A stretch of 64,000 nucleotides of DNA from Burkholderia sp. OK233 (GTDB taxonomy: Bacteria; Pseudomonadota; Gammaproteobacteria; Burkholderiales; Burkholderiaceae): positions 4,092,001-4,156,000 of the forward strand of contig NZ_OCSR01000002.1 in assembly GCF_900230185.1 (NCBI RefSeq), written 5' to 3'. The position numbers were made by a program, and so were the translations under genes. The notes under the pieces were generated by a model. That model worked only from the letters and a program-made list of their open reading frames with translations. It did not search any database and was not told where the DNA came from. Shown piece by piece: positions 26,101 through 35,655 of this stretch (within the stretch, counting starts at the first letter, position 1; every line of letters begins with the position of its first letter).

Positions 26101-26364
26101 TTAGGGTCGCAACCGCGCACGCGCAGCGCCGGCAATGCGCGCGAGTGCATCCGCACTCAGGCGAGCAGCGATTTTCTCAACGTATTCGTGATGCCGCGGC
26201 TGCAGCGGTGCGCCCAACTGCTGCGCGAGGAGATAGCGGATCAACGCAATACGCCGGTGCCGCAGCACGATGCTCTGATCGAGCAGCGCGAGCGCAGCGT
26301 GGGCATCGCCCTGAAGACATGCGCGCTCGGTGAGACGCGCGGTGGCTAGACGTGTCGACGTCAT
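26101..26364 (-). CDS. Small hypothetical protein after soxG
   Basis: An open frame of 87 codons, alanine/leucine/arginine-rich and apparently helical (for example HAALALLDQSIVLRHRRIALIRYLLAQQLG), with no signal peptide or recognised domain. It starts 60 bases after the soxG stop on the same strand, so it could be the last gene of the sox operon. No clear Shine-Dalgarno is seen. High GC makes chance open frames common, so this is a weak call. Confidence 0.4.
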   Translation of the reverse strand: MTSTRLATARLTERACLQGDAHAALALLDQSIVLRHRRIALIRYLLAQQLGAPLQPRHHEYVEKIAARLSADALARIAGAARARLRP

Positions 26365-26424
26365 ATCAGTCGGCGGCCGGGAAAGCCGCGAGCGGTGCCT
26401 CAGTAAGACACCGCCCGCCGCGCT

Positions 26425-27081
26425 TCACGACATGAGCGGCTCGGCCGCGTCGAGCATCATCTTGACGAAGTAGTCCGCAAAGCTGCGGCGCACGACGATA
26501 TCGAAACTGTCCGCTCCGGTGGGCAACAGCGTCATCGATGCCTTGAAGTAGTGACTCTGCGCGCACTGCCCTTCACCGAACAATTTCGGATGCAGATCGA
26601 GCGGACAACCGCGCGCCAGCACTTCACGCGTACGCGTGCCGCTGATTTCGAGCACCGTATAGCCGCTGCCGATATCCACTGCCGACGCGAACACGCCCAC
26701 AAATGCCGCACCGAGCTTCGCCTGCAATGGCGCGGTACCCGTCGCGTCGTGCGCCATCGTCGAGCGCACCAGCCACTCATCGGGGCCGAGCCACAGCATG
26801 TCGTAGCCGTTGCCGCGTGCAATGGTGTTCGCCTTCTCGGGCGGCCGGCAGCCGATCACGCTTTCCACCGCGCTCACGAATGCCACGTCGCGCGTGTCGC
26901 CACGCACGTTCACGAGTTCGAGAAATGGCCGCTCGCTCAACCTGAAAGCCGCCGACACCGTCGCCTGATGCTTCTTCAGCAGCGCATCCGTGCCCACCAG
27001 CGGCGACTCCTGCCATACGCCCGTTTGCTGGCCGACAGCGCGATCCACCGCCGACACCGTCTCTCTTGTTTCATTCCACAT
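26425..27081 (-). CDS. soxG: Sarcosine oxidase, gamma subunit
   Basis: A 218-residue subunit of heterotetrameric sarcosine oxidase, structurally like the C-terminal folate-binding part of the aminomethyltransferase family. Family landmarks are WLGPDEWLVRS, VFASAVDIGSGYTVLEISG and ARGCPLDLHPKLFGEGQC. The ATG at 27081 lies 11 bases inside soxA, with AAGGAG upstream within soxA, so translation is coupled. An in-frame start at 27135 lacks a ribosome site. Confidence 0.94.
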   Translation of the reverse strand: MWNETRETVSAVDRAVGQQTGVWQESPLVGTDALLKKHQATVSAAFRLSERPFLELVNVRGDTRDVAFVSAVESVIGCRPPEKANTIARGNGYDMLWLGPDEWLVRSTMAHDATGTAPLQAKLGAAFVGVFASAVDIGSGYTVLEISGTRTREVLARGCPLDLHPKLFGEGQCAQSHYFKASMTLLPTGADSFDIVVRRSFADYFVKMMLDAAEPLMS

Positions 27082-30073
27082 GTTGACGTGCTCCTTCGCT
27101 GTCGTAGAACACCGAACTGGTAACCTTGGCCGCAATCTGCCTGCCGCTCGCGAGCGGAATCGTGACCGTTTCGCCGATCTTGTCGAGACCGCCCTTCACC
27201 ACCGCCATTGCAATCGAACGCTTCAGGATCGGACTGTAATAGCTCGACGTGACGTGGCCGAGCATCGGCGCGGTATCGCCCTGGAACGGACCGGCGACGA
27301 TCTGCGAGCCTTCGGGAATCACGAACGACGGATCGTCCGCGAGCAGCCCAACCAGTTGCTTACGCCCGGCCTTCGCCGTGTCCGTTCGCGTCAATGAACG
27401 CTTGCCGAGAAAGTCTTTCGACTTCGCGACCAGGCCGCCCATGCCGAGGTCGTACGGCGTCATCGAACCGTCCGTATCCTGACCGACGATGATGTAACCC
27501 TTCTCAGCACGCAGCACGTGCATGGTTTCCGTGCCATACGGCGTGATGTCGAATTCCGCGCCCGCAGCCATCAGCGCCTCCCACACCGCGCGACCGACGT
27601 TCGCAGGGACGTTCACTTCATAAGCCAGTTCGCCCGAGAAGCTGATCCGCATCACGCGCGATGCTGCACCCGCCACGGTGCCTTCGCGATAGCTCATGAA
27701 CGGGAACGCCGCGTTGGCGAAATCGATGTCGTGGCAAACCTTCTGCAAGACCTTGCGGCTGTTCGGGCCGACCACGGCAAACGTCGCCCAGTGATCCGTC
27801 ACGGAAGCGAGCCGCACGCGCATGTCCGGCCACTCGGTTTGCAGCCAGCGCTCGAGCCAGGTAAGCACGCGTGCCGCGCCGCCTGTGGTGGTTGTCATCA
27901 TGTAGTGCTGGTCGGCGAGACGCACGGTCACGCCGTCGTCGAAGATCATGCCGTTTTCGTCGAGCATCAGGCCATAGCGGCACTTGCCGACTTCCAGCTT
28001 GCTCCACGGATTCGTGTAGACCCAGTTCAGCAGCTTCGCCGAATCGGGGCCCTGAATGTCGATCTTGCCGAGCGTCGACGCGTCGAGGATGCCGACGCTC
28101 GTGCGCACCGCCAGCGACTCGCGCGCGACCGCGGCATGCATGTCCTCGCCGGCCTTCGCGAAGTACCAGGGGCGCTTCCAGTTGCCGACGTCCTCGAACG
28201 CCGCACCGTTTTCCACGTGCCATTCGTGCACCGCTGTCTTGCGCACCGGGTCGAGGAACTCACCCAGCTCGCGGCCCGCAAACGTGCCGAACGTAACCGG
28301 CGTGTAGTTCGGGCGGAACGTCGTCGTGCCGGTCTCGGGAATCGTCTTGCCGAGTGCCTGCGCGAGAATCGCCATGCCGTTGATGTTGCCGAGCTTGCCC
28401 TGATCGGTGCCGAAGCCCATTGCCGTATAGCGCTTTACGTGCTCGACCGATTCGAAACCTTCGCGCGCCGCCAGGAAAATATCGGCTGCCGACACGTCGT
28501 TCTGGAAGTCGACGAACTGCTTCGGCCCACGCGTCGCAAGTTCGCGGCCGCCGACCAGCCACAGCGGTTGCATCTTCGTTTCGGTAACCCCGGCCACGTG
28601 CACCGGATTCGGCCGCGCAACGATGTGACCCGCTGCACGCGCCGCCTCGATACCGGCATCGACCGCGAAGCGAATCCCCTGTCCCAGCGTGAAATCGCCG
28701 GCACACGCGCCGATGCTCGTCTCCGCCTGCATCGCTTTGCCAGGCACGAAGCAGGCCTTGTCGTCATGCCAGTGCGCCTTGCCGCCCGATTGGGCGAACA
28801 GGTGCAGCACCGGGCTCCAGCCGCCGGACATCGCGAGCAGATCGCAGGGCAGCGCGCTCTGCTTCGCACCGACTTGTCCGTTCGAATACGACGCTACATC
28901 GACCGAGGCAACCCGGAGCTTGCCGTGCGCCGCTGTCACAACCACACCGTTCATCACCTTGACGCCGTAGCGCCGTGCGAGCGCGGGCAGCGTGCCCTTC
29001 GATTCGCCCGCGCGCGGGTCGACGACCGTCACCTGAGCACCGGCCGCTTTGAGATCGAGCGCGCATTGATAACCATCGTCGTTGTTCGTGAACACCACGG
29101 CATTGCGGCCCGGCAGCACCGCATAGCGATGCAGATAGGTCGACACAGCCGAGGCCATCATCACGCCAGGCAGATCGTTGTTGCCGAACACGATCGGCCG
29201 CTCGTGCGCGCCCGTTGCGAGAATCACGCGTTTCGCACGGATCTTCCACATCAGTTCGCGCGTACCCTTTCTCTGCGACACCGGCAGATGCTCGGTGAGC
29301 CGCTGCGTGACGGTGATGAGGTTATGGTCCTGGTAACCGAATGCGGTGCTGCGGCACAGGATCTTCACATCAGGCATCTGCCGCAACTCGTCCTCGATCT
29401 TGTGGACCCATTGCAGCGCCGGTTTGCCATCGATCTCCGCGCGGCACGACAGCAGCGAGCCGCCGAGTTCCGGCTGATCGTCGATCAGCGTCACGCGTGC
29501 GCCGGACAGTGCGGCTGCATGCGCGGCCGCCAGCCCTGTAGGGCCACCGCCGACCACCAGCACGTCGCAGTGCGCAAAGCACTTGTCGTAGCGGTCCGCA
29601 TCGGTTTGCTCGGGCGCCTTGCCGAGACCGGCCGCATCGCGAATCACTTCCTCGTATTTCGGCCAGAATTTGCGCGGCCACATGAAGGTCTTGTAGTAGA
29701 AGCCCGCCGGAATGAAGCGTGCGAACTTCTGGTTGATCGCCATGCGGTCTTTTTCGATGCTCGGCTGCGCGTTCACGCTGGTCGCGACGAGTCCCTGATA
29801 CAACTCCACTTCAGTCGCACGCGCGTTCGGCACCGTGTACGCGCCGGTTTCGAGCTGCACGACCGCATTCGGCTCCTCCACACCCGCCGTCACGATGCCG
29901 CGCGGCCGGTGGTACTTCCAGCTACGCGCCACGAAGTGTTCGCCGTTCGCGAGCAGCGCGGACGCGAGCGTGTCGCCCTGATAGCCCTGATACTTGCGTC
30001 CGTTGAACGTGAAGTTCAGTACGATCGCGCGGTTGATGCGCCCGCCACTGGGGAGTCGGTCTTTCTGGCTCAT
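27071..30073 (-). CDS. soxA: Sarcosine oxidase, alpha subunit
   Basis: The 1000-residue large subunit. The N-terminal part carries a 2Fe-2S ferredoxin-like fold used for NAD binding (YQGYQGDTLASALLANG). A dinucleotide domain follows with VLVVGGGPTGLAAAHAAALSGA, and the C-terminal half is a folate-binding aminomethyltransferase-like domain (VRTSVGILDASTLGKIDIQGPDSAKLLN; YGLMLDENGMIFDDGV). It oxidises sarcosine to glycine with transfer of the methyl group to tetrahydrofolate, or release as formaldehyde, plus H2O2. It overlaps soxD by four bases (ATGA) and soxG by 11. Confidence 0.97.
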   Translation of the reverse strand: MSQKDRLPSGGRINRAIVLNFTFNGRKYQGYQGDTLASALLANGEHFVARSWKYHRPRGIVTAGVEEPNAVVQLETGAYTVPNARATEVELYQGLVATSVNAQPSIEKDRMAINQKFARFIPAGFYYKTFMWPRKFWPKYEEVIRDAAGLGKAPEQTDADRYDKCFAHCDVLVVGGGPTGLAAAHAAALSGARVTLIDDQPELGGSLLSCRAEIDGKPALQWVHKIEDELRQMPDVKILCRSTAFGYQDHNLITVTQRLTEHLPVSQRKGTRELMWKIRAKRVILATGAHERPIVFGNNDLPGVMMASAVSTYLHRYAVLPGRNAVVFTNNDDGYQCALDLKAAGAQVTVVDPRAGESKGTLPALARRYGVKVMNGVVVTAAHGKLRVASVDVASYSNGQVGAKQSALPCDLLAMSGGWSPVLHLFAQSGGKAHWHDDKACFVPGKAMQAETSIGACAGDFTLGQGIRFAVDAGIEAARAAGHIVARPNPVHVAGVTETKMQPLWLVGGRELATRGPKQFVDFQNDVSAADIFLAAREGFESVEHVKRYTAMGFGTDQGKLGNINGMAILAQALGKTIPETGTTTFRPNYTPVTFGTFAGRELGEFLDPVRKTAVHEWHVENGAAFEDVGNWKRPWYFAKAGEDMHAAVARESLAVRTSVGILDASTLGKIDIQGPDSAKLLNWVYTNPWSKLEVGKCRYGLMLDENGMIFDDGVTVRLADQHYMMTTTTGGAARVLTWLERWLQTEWPDMRVRLASVTDHWATFAVVGPNSRKVLQKVCHDIDFANAAFPFMSYREGTVAGAASRVMRISFSGELAYEVNVPANVGRAVWEALMAAGAEFDITPYGTETMHVLRAEKGYIIVGQDTDGSMTPYDLGMGGLVAKSKDFLGKRSLTRTDTAKAGRKQLVGLLADDPSFVIPEGSQIVAGPFQGDTAPMLGHVTSSYYSPILKRSIAMAVVKGGLDKIGETVTIPLASGRQIAAKVTSSVFYDSEGARQHVE

Positions 30074-30396
30074 GGTGCCTTGCCCTCGTGTGCCTTGTCT
30101 TGTGCGTTAGCCTCGTTGCCGTCCATCGCGAGCAGCGGACGTTCGAACGTCTCGTAGCCCTGAATCTCGTAGCTCACGGTATCGCGCTGGGCCTTGAACC
30201 AGCGGCGGCATCCTTGCGCGTGCATCCATTGCTCACGATGCACGCCGCGCGAATTCTTGCGCATGAACAGGTAGTCGCCCCATTCCTTGTCTGTGAGCTT
30301 GTCGGTGTCGAGCGGACGTGCAATATCCGCTTCGCCACCGCAGGAAAATTCGGTTTCGGCGCGTGGCCCGCACCAAGGGCATTCAATCAGCAGCAT
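30070..30396 (-). CDS. soxD: Sarcosine oxidase, delta subunit
   Basis: A 108-residue small subunit. The N-terminal CPWCGPR and the later HAQGCRRWF supply the Cys/Cys/His/Cys set that binds zinc in the known structure. GAGGAGAAC precedes the ATG at 30396. A 38-nt hairpin repeat (30412-30449) ends just upstream of this ribosome site, between soxB and soxD. It overlaps the soxA start by four bases. Confidence 0.95.
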   Translation of the reverse strand: MLLIECPWCGPRAETEFSCGGEADIARPLDTDKLTDKEWGDYLFMRKNSRGVHREQWMHAQGCRRWFKAQRDTVSYEIQGYETFERPLLAMDGNEANAQDKAHEGKAP

Positions 30397-30411
30397 CTGG
30401 TTCTCCTCATT

Positions 30412-30449
30412 GTCAACCGGAGTTAGCGCGTTACTCCGGTCCCATGCAA
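30412..30449. repeat. Short hairpin repeat copy between soxB and soxD
   Basis: Begins GTCAACCGGAGT, pairs ACCGGAGT (30416-30423) with ACTCCGGT (30433-30440), and ends CCCATGCAA. It matches the units at 38754-38847 except for a loop about 7 nt shorter. TCATT lies immediately before (30407-30411) and again at 30451-30455, a possible 5-bp target duplication if the unit ends at 30450. Confidence 0.75.
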
Positions 30450-30461
30450 TTCATTGCGAAG

Positions 30462-31706
30462 TTAATGGGCAACAGCGGCAGCGCCGTGCTCGTCGATCAG
30501 GTGACCGGTGTAAAAACGGTCCAGTGAGAACGGCGCGTTCAGCGGATGCGGCTCGTCCTTCGCGATCGTGTGTGCATAGGCCCAACCCGAACCAGGCGTC
30601 GCCTTGAAGCCGCCCGTGCCCCAGCCGCAATTGAAATAAAGCCCCTTTACGTCGGTCTTGCTGATAATCGGGCACGCATCCGGCGACACATCCACGATGC
30701 CGCCCCACTGGCGGTTCATCCGCACGCGTGAAAACACGGGGAACATTTCAACGATCGCTTCGAGCGTGCCTTCGATGATCTGGAAGCTGCCGCGCTGACC
30801 AAAGCCCGTGTACTGATCGACGCCCGCACCGATCACCAGATCGCCCTTGTCGGACTGGCTGATGTACGCGTGCACCGCGTTCGACATCACTACCGTGTTG
30901 ACGACCGGTTTAATCGGCTCCGAGACCAAAGCCTGCAAAGGATGGCTCTCCAGAGGCAAGCGGATACCCGCCATATCGGCGAGCGACGACGTATTACCCG
31001 CCGCAACCACCGCAACCTTCTTCGCCTTGATGAAACCCTTGGTGGTATCCACGCCGACCACCTGACTGCCGTCGCGGCGAATCCCCGTGACCTGACAGTT
31101 CTGCACGATATCGACACCGTGTTGATCCGCCCCGCGTGCGAAGCCCCACGCCACCGCATCGTGGCGCGCCACACCGCCACGGCGTTGAATCGACGCCCCG
31201 AGCACCGGATAGCGGCTGTTCAGATTGATGGTCGGCTCGATTTCCTTGATCTGCTCCGGCGTGAGGAATTCGGCATCCACGCCGTTCAGCCGGTTTGCAT
31301 TCACGCGGCGCTCGGTGTCGCGTACGTCCTGCAACGTGTGCGCGAGGTTCATCACGCCACGCTGGCTGAACATCACGTTGTAGTTCAGGTCTTGTGACAG
31401 ACCTTCCCACAGCTTCATCGCCTTTTCGTAGAGCGCGGCCGATTCGTCCCATAGATAATTCGAGCGCACGATGGTCGTATTGCGCGCGGTATTGCCGCCG
31501 CCGATCCAGCCTTTCTCCAGCACGGCGATATTGCGCACGCCGTGCTCCTTCGCGAGGTAATAGGCAGTGGCGAGACCATGCCCGCCGCCGCCGACGATCA
31601 CGACGTCGTATTCACGCTTAGGCTCCGGGCTCTTCCACTGACGCTCCCAGTTCTCGTGATACGACATCCCGTTGCGCAACAGGCTGAATATCGAATAGCG
31701 GCTCAT
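30462..31706 (-). CDS. soxB: Sarcosine oxidase, beta subunit
   Basis: The 414-residue catalytic flavoprotein subunit with an N-terminal FAD motif VVIVGGGGHGLATAYYLA. The covalent-FMN histidine is expected in the RRGGVARHDAVAWG segment, about residue 173. C-terminal features such as GIVDVSPDACPIIS and NCGWGTGGFKATPGSG are typical. It starts 46 bases after the sdaA stop and is the second gene of sdaA-soxB-soxD-soxA-soxG. Confidence 0.96.
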   Translation of the reverse strand: MSRYSIFSLLRNGMSYHENWERQWKSPEPKREYDVVIVGGGGHGLATAYYLAKEHGVRNIAVLEKGWIGGGNTARNTTIVRSNYLWDESAALYEKAMKLWEGLSQDLNYNVMFSQRGVMNLAHTLQDVRDTERRVNANRLNGVDAEFLTPEQIKEIEPTINLNSRYPVLGASIQRRGGVARHDAVAWGFARGADQHGVDIVQNCQVTGIRRDGSQVVGVDTTKGFIKAKKVAVVAAGNTSSLADMAGIRLPLESHPLQALVSEPIKPVVNTVVMSNAVHAYISQSDKGDLVIGAGVDQYTGFGQRGSFQIIEGTLEAIVEMFPVFSRVRMNRQWGGIVDVSPDACPIISKTDVKGLYFNCGWGTGGFKATPGSGWAYAHTIAKDEPHPLNAPFSLDRFYTGHLIDEHGAAAVAH

Positions 31707-31752
31707 TGTTGGTCCTTTGGGTCCTGTTGTTACTCTTTGATTCTTAACTTGT

Positions 31753-33147
31753 TCAACACTCGATGACGTTCACGGCGAGTCCACCGCGCGACGTCTCCTT
31801 GTATTTGGTCTTCATGTCCGCGCCCGTCTCGCGCATCGTCTTGATCACGTTGTCGAGCGACACGTAGTGCTGGCCGTCGCCTTTCATCGCCATGCGCGCC
31901 GCGTTCAGCGCCTTGATCGCGCCCATCGCGTTTCGCTCGATGCAGGGAATCTGCACGAGGCCGCCGACCGGGTCGCAGGTCATGCCGAGGTTGTGTTCCA
32001 TGCCGATCTCGGCGGCGTTTTCGACTTGCGTCGGCGTGCCGCCCATCACTGCGGCGAGCGCTGCGGCAGCCATCGAGCACGCAACGCCGACCTCGCCCTG
32101 GCAGCCCACTTCGGCGCCCGAGATCGAAGCGGTTTCCTTGTAGATGATGCCGATCGCCGCGGCCGTCAGCAGGAAGGTGACGATGCCCTCGTCGTTCGAC
32201 GCATGCATGAACTTCACGTAGTAATGCAGCACCGCGGGAATCACGCCGGCCGCGCCGTTGGTCGGTGCCGTGACGACGCGCCCACCCGCTGCGTTTTCTT
32301 CATTCACGGCCATGGCGTAGAGGTTGACCCAGTCGAGCATCGAGAGCGGATCGCGCAACGACTCTTCCGAGCGCGAACGCAATTGCGCGCACAGATCGGC
32401 CGCGCGGCGCTTCACGTGCATCGGGCCGGGCAACTCGCCACGCACCTTGCAGCCACGTTCGACGCAGGCGGACATGACGCGCCAGATCGCCAGCAGCCCT
32501 TCTCGCACGTCCTGTTCAGTACGCGACGCGCACTCGTTGCGCAGCGTCACCTGCGCGATCGACAATCCGGTTTCACGGCACACACGCATCAGATCGTCGC
32601 CAGTGCGAAACGGATACGGTACTTCCGCGCCGGCGCGCAGGCCATTGACGCGGTCGCCTTCGCGATTGATCACAAAGCCGCCGCCGATCGAGTAATACTC
32701 CTTCTCCACCAGCAACTGGCCGTTTTCGTCGAAGGCCTGAAAACGCATGCCGTTCGGATGCACGATGCTCGAGCCCGGCGCGCCCGGCATCAGCTTGCGG
32801 AAAAAGCCAAGTTGCTCGCGCTCGTCGAATTTGACCGGATGCTTGCCGAGCAGCACCAGTTGCTTCGTTTCGCGAATTGCCTGCAGGCGCGGTTCGATCG
32901 CGTCCGGGTCGATCAGATCGGGCAGATTGCCTTCGAGGCCGAGCAGCACCGCCTTGTCCGTGCCATGCCCTTTCCCGGTCGCGCCGAGCGAGCCGAACAG
33001 CTCGACCTTGACGCGACGCACGAAGCCCAGCAGATTGGCGTCTTCGATATGCGAGGCGAAGCGGCACGCAGCGATCATCGGCCCGACGGTGTGCGAGCTG
33101 GAGGGACCGATACCGATCTTGAACAGATCGAAGACGCTGACGTTCAT
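31753..33147 (-). CDS. sdaA: L-serine ammonia-lyase (single-chain, Fe-S)
   Basis: Deaminates L-serine to pyruvate and ammonia with a 4Fe-4S cluster, completing conversion of betaine carbon to pyruvate. The product has 464 residues. The N-terminal beta domain begins SVFDLFKIGIGPSSSHTVGPM. The alpha domain has APTNGAAGVIPAVLHYY, GCQGEVGVACSMAAA and GMTCDPVGGLVQIPC, which hold the cluster cysteines. It heads the sox operon and is divergent from a GlxA-family regulator; in Pseudomonas a serine dehydratase gene is likewise tied to the betaine genes. Confidence 0.96.
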   Translation of the reverse strand: MNVSVFDLFKIGIGPSSSHTVGPMIAACRFASHIEDANLLGFVRRVKVELFGSLGATGKGHGTDKAVLLGLEGNLPDLIDPDAIEPRLQAIRETKQLVLLGKHPVKFDEREQLGFFRKLMPGAPGSSIVHPNGMRFQAFDENGQLLVEKEYYSIGGGFVINREGDRVNGLRAGAEVPYPFRTGDDLMRVCRETGLSIAQVTLRNECASRTEQDVREGLLAIWRVMSACVERGCKVRGELPGPMHVKRRAADLCAQLRSRSEESLRDPLSMLDWVNLYAMAVNEENAAGGRVVTAPTNGAAGVIPAVLHYYVKFMHASNDEGIVTFLLTAAAIGIIYKETASISGAEVGCQGEVGVACSMAAAALAAVMGGTPTQVENAAEIGMEHNLGMTCDPVGGLVQIPCIERNAMGAIKALNAARMAMKGDGQHYVSLDNVIKTMRETGADMKTKYKETSRGGLAVNVIEC

Positions 33148-33298
33148 GGCGTGCCTTATACGTTGCGAGACCTAGGTTGCCGGGTTTGGCTTGAACTAGC
33201 CCCTATTGCACCGCACGTCAAATTGGACCGATAGAATAAAAACGGCATGACAGTGGGATAGTGGCGTCAAGCGGACCGCCGGCCAAGCGCTGCGGCGG

Positions 33299-33329
33299 AT
33301 TTGCGATGACTTCTGACGCATTTGCGACA
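33299..33329 (-). promoter_or_regulatory. Candidate GbdR/SouR-type box upstream of sdaA-sox
   Basis: ATTTGCGA occurs at 33299-33306 and again at 33320-33327, a direct repeat with a 21-bp period (two helical turns), as AraC-type activators prefer. It lies 152 bases upstream of the sdaA start and 71 upstream of the divergent GlxA regulator. The half-site also occurs at 38923 upstream of choV. Confidence 0.6.
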
Positions 33330-33399
33330 TGGGCAGCTTAAGCGCCCCTGTCCCCGGTGCTATGCTTGTTTCAACCCTTTTCCCTTGCTGGCTGCACGC

Positions 33400-34482
33400 A
33401 TGAATTCCGCTGAACCCCTTCCCCTTCAATCGATCGACGGCACCTCGAAGCAGCGCATCCGCTTCGGCATCATCCTGCTGCCGAACTTCACGCTGACGGC
33501 GTTCTCGGGTTTCGTCGACCTGCTGCGCCTGTCCGCGGATGAAGGCGACTTCAGCAAGCCCGTGCGCTGTTCGTGGAGCGTGATAGGGGAAACCCTCGCT
33601 CCGGTGCGTGCGAGTTGCGGGATCCAGATCACGCCGTGGGAAACGTTCGACAAGGCCGAACCGTTCGATTACGTCGTCGTGGTGGGGGGGCTGCTGCATT
33701 CGGGGCCGGCCGCGAACGATGCGACGCTGGCCTTCATCCGCCGCGCCGCCGCTACCGATGCAACGCTCGTCGGCATGTGTACCGGCGTGTTCTCGCTGAT
33801 GCGCGCAGGCGTGCTGGAAGGCCACCGTATCTGCGTAAGCTGGTTTCACTACTGGGATTTCATCGAGCGCTTTCCGGCGGTCAACGAGGAGGCGTTGGTG
33901 GCGGATCGGCTGTTCGTGATCGACCGTCGGCGCATTACATGTTCCGGTGGGCGGGCGTCGATCGACGTGGCGGCCGCGATTCTGCTGCGCCACTTCGAAA
34001 CGGCCACGGTGCAGAAGGCGTTGCGGATTCTGCTGGTGGACGATATGCAGAAGGGCAACGCGCCGCAGCCGCATCCGCCGGGGTTGGCGCCTGCTGCGCA
34101 TCCCAAGGTGAAGCGCGCGATTCTGCTGATGGAGCAGCATGTGGGGCGATCATTATCGCTCGATGAACTGGCGCGCAAACTCGATCTGTCGCCGCGTCAG
34201 CTCGAAAGGCTCTTCAAGGCCCAAACCGGTAAGGCGCCTCAGGCCTATGCGAAGCAGGTGCGTTTGCGCACTGCAGCCTGGCTGCTGACGAGTTCGGATA
34301 AAACGGTGGCGGATATCGCGTCGAGTTGCGGCTTTTCCGATGCCTCGCATCTGGGCCGCGAATTCCGCAAGCAATTCGGTTTGCCGCCGATGATGTACCG
34401 CGAGCAACGCGGTACGGCGGCTGAAGTCGATGACGGCTCAGGCTATGACGAAACCTTCCCGGGGCGGGCTCGGGCGATTTGA
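33400..34482 (+). CDS. GlxA-family AraC-type regulator divergent from sdaA-sox
   Basis: A 360-residue regulator with a DJ-1/PfpI-like sensor domain (FGIILLPNFTLTAFSGFVDLLRL; GMCTGVFSLMRAGVLEG) and a C-terminal AraC DNA-binding domain (LSLDELARKLDLSPRQLERLFKAQTG; CGFSDASHLGREFRKQFG). It is clearly more distant from the other two GlxA regulators of this window than they are from each other. Position suggests control of sdaA-soxBDAG, a role like that of SouR in Pseudomonas. The start at 33400 is chosen at MNSAEPL; there is no strong Shine-Dalgarno, and a longer frame from 33322 is unlikely. Confidence 0.88.
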   Translation: MNSAEPLPLQSIDGTSKQRIRFGIILLPNFTLTAFSGFVDLLRLSADEGDFSKPVRCSWSVIGETLAPVRASCGIQITPWETFDKAEPFDYVVVVGGLLHSGPAANDATLAFIRRAAATDATLVGMCTGVFSLMRAGVLEGHRICVSWFHYWDFIERFPAVNEEALVADRLFVIDRRRITCSGGRASIDVAAAILLRHFETATVQKALRILLVDDMQKGNAPQPHPPGLAPAAHPKVKRAILLMEQHVGRSLSLDELARKLDLSPRQLERLFKAQTGKAPQAYAKQVRLRTAAWLLTSSDKTVADIASSCGFSDASHLGREFRKQFGLPPMMYREQRGTAAEVDDGSGYDETFPGRARAI

Positions 34483-34563
34483 GCGCGCCATTCGTTGATT
34501 TGTTGTCCGGGTTTTGCAGCCCTGGCTTGCCGGCTGAAGTGATGGGTCTGCTTTTGCAGTCCC

Positions 34564-34593
34564 GCTTTCGCGCCGCCGGAGCGGCGCGAAAGC
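34564..34593. terminator. Long hairpin between convergent regulator and choX
   Basis: GCTTTCGCGCCGC and GCGGCGCGAAAGC form a perfect 13-bp stem with loop CGGA. There is no T-tract on either side, so it is a stem-loop terminator or processing signal between two convergent genes. Confidence 0.55.
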
Positions 34594-34611
34594 TAAGCCC
34601 AAATTCAAGCC

Positions 34612-35547
34612 TCACTTCCCTGCAACATAAGCCTTCACCGCCGGCAACCCATCCTTCCCGTCAAAGGTCTTCACGCCGGCAAGCCACTTGTCAAGCACAG
34701 CCGGATTCGCCTTCAGCCAGTCCTTCGCCGCTTTGTTCGGATCCGTCTTGTTCATGATCGGCAGCATCACGTGGTTCTCGATATCCGTGGTGAAGTGCAG
34801 GTTCGACACGAGCTTCGCGACGTTCGGGCAACGCGTCGAGTAATCGTTCGGGACGACCGTCAGCACTCTGGCTTCGCCGTAATTCGGGCCGAACACGTCG
34901 TCACCGCCGGACAGGTAATCGATCTTCATCTGCACGTTCATCGGATGCGGTTCCCAGCCGAGGAACACGATCGGCTTCTTGTCGCGAACTGCGCGATTCA
35001 CTTCGACCAGCATGCCAGCCTCGCTCGACTCCACCAGCTTGAACTTGCCAAGACCATACTGGTTGCTGTCGATCATCTTCTTGATCAGCGCATTGCCGTC
35101 GTTACCCGGTTCGATGCCATAAATCTTGCCGTCGAGCTTGTCGTAGTTCTTCGCGATGTCGGCGAAGGTTTTGATGCCCGCCTGATACGCGTAGTCCGGC
35201 ACGGCCAGCGTGTATTTCGCTCCGGTCAGGTTCGGCGTAGGCAGCACGGTGAGCTGGCCGGCCTTTTTGAACGGATCGATCATCGGGTCCATGGTCGGCG
35301 ACCAGTAGCCAAGGAACACATCGATCTGCTTGCTCTTCACACCCGCAAAGGTGATCGGCACCGAAGCGATGGTTTTGGTCGGCTTGTAGCCGAGCCCTTC
35401 CAGCACGGTCGAAGCGAGACCGGTCGTCGCCGCGATATCGGTCCAGCCGACATCGGCGAACCGGACGTCCCGGCAGGTGGCGGGTTCCGCGGCAAGGACA
35501 GATGACACCGACAGCGCGCACAACGACGCAGCCCACAAACGTTTCAT
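34612..35547 (-). CDS. choX: Choline/betaine ABC transporter substrate-binding protein
   Basis: A 311-residue periplasmic protein. The signal peptide is MKRLWAASLCALSVSSVLAAEP. ChoX-type cage residues are recognisable in VGWTDIAATTG, LGYWSPTMDP and FLGWEPHPM. It is the last gene of choV-choW-gbdR-choX, 108 bases after gbdR. AAGGGATCGCC precedes the ATG at 35547. It is a paralogue of the partial protein at the left window edge. The substrate is choline or a close quaternary amine by family; the exact ligand is not decidable. Confidence 0.92.
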   Translation of the reverse strand: MKRLWAASLCALSVSSVLAAEPATCRDVRFADVGWTDIAATTGLASTVLEGLGYKPTKTIASVPITFAGVKSKQIDVFLGYWSPTMDPMIDPFKKAGQLTVLPTPNLTGAKYTLAVPDYAYQAGIKTFADIAKNYDKLDGKIYGIEPGNDGNALIKKMIDSNQYGLGKFKLVESSEAGMLVEVNRAVRDKKPIVFLGWEPHPMNVQMKIDYLSGGDDVFGPNYGEARVLTVVPNDYSTRCPNVAKLVSNLHFTTDIENHVMLPIMNKTDPNKAAKDWLKANPAVLDKWLAGVKTFDGKDGLPAVKAYVAGK

Positions 35548-35655
35548 GGCGATCCCTTTGGGTGATTGATGCTTTACTGGTTTTAATAATCGGATTTTCA
35601 AGGTGCGACTTCTTGCGTCGACTTCATCGACGTCAACTCACTTACGTAGACTCAT

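Noticed and set aside
27518..30157. 879-codon open frame antisense to soxA
   Set aside because: Mirrors the soxA codon pattern; composition is His/Arg-rich as expected for an antisense shadow.
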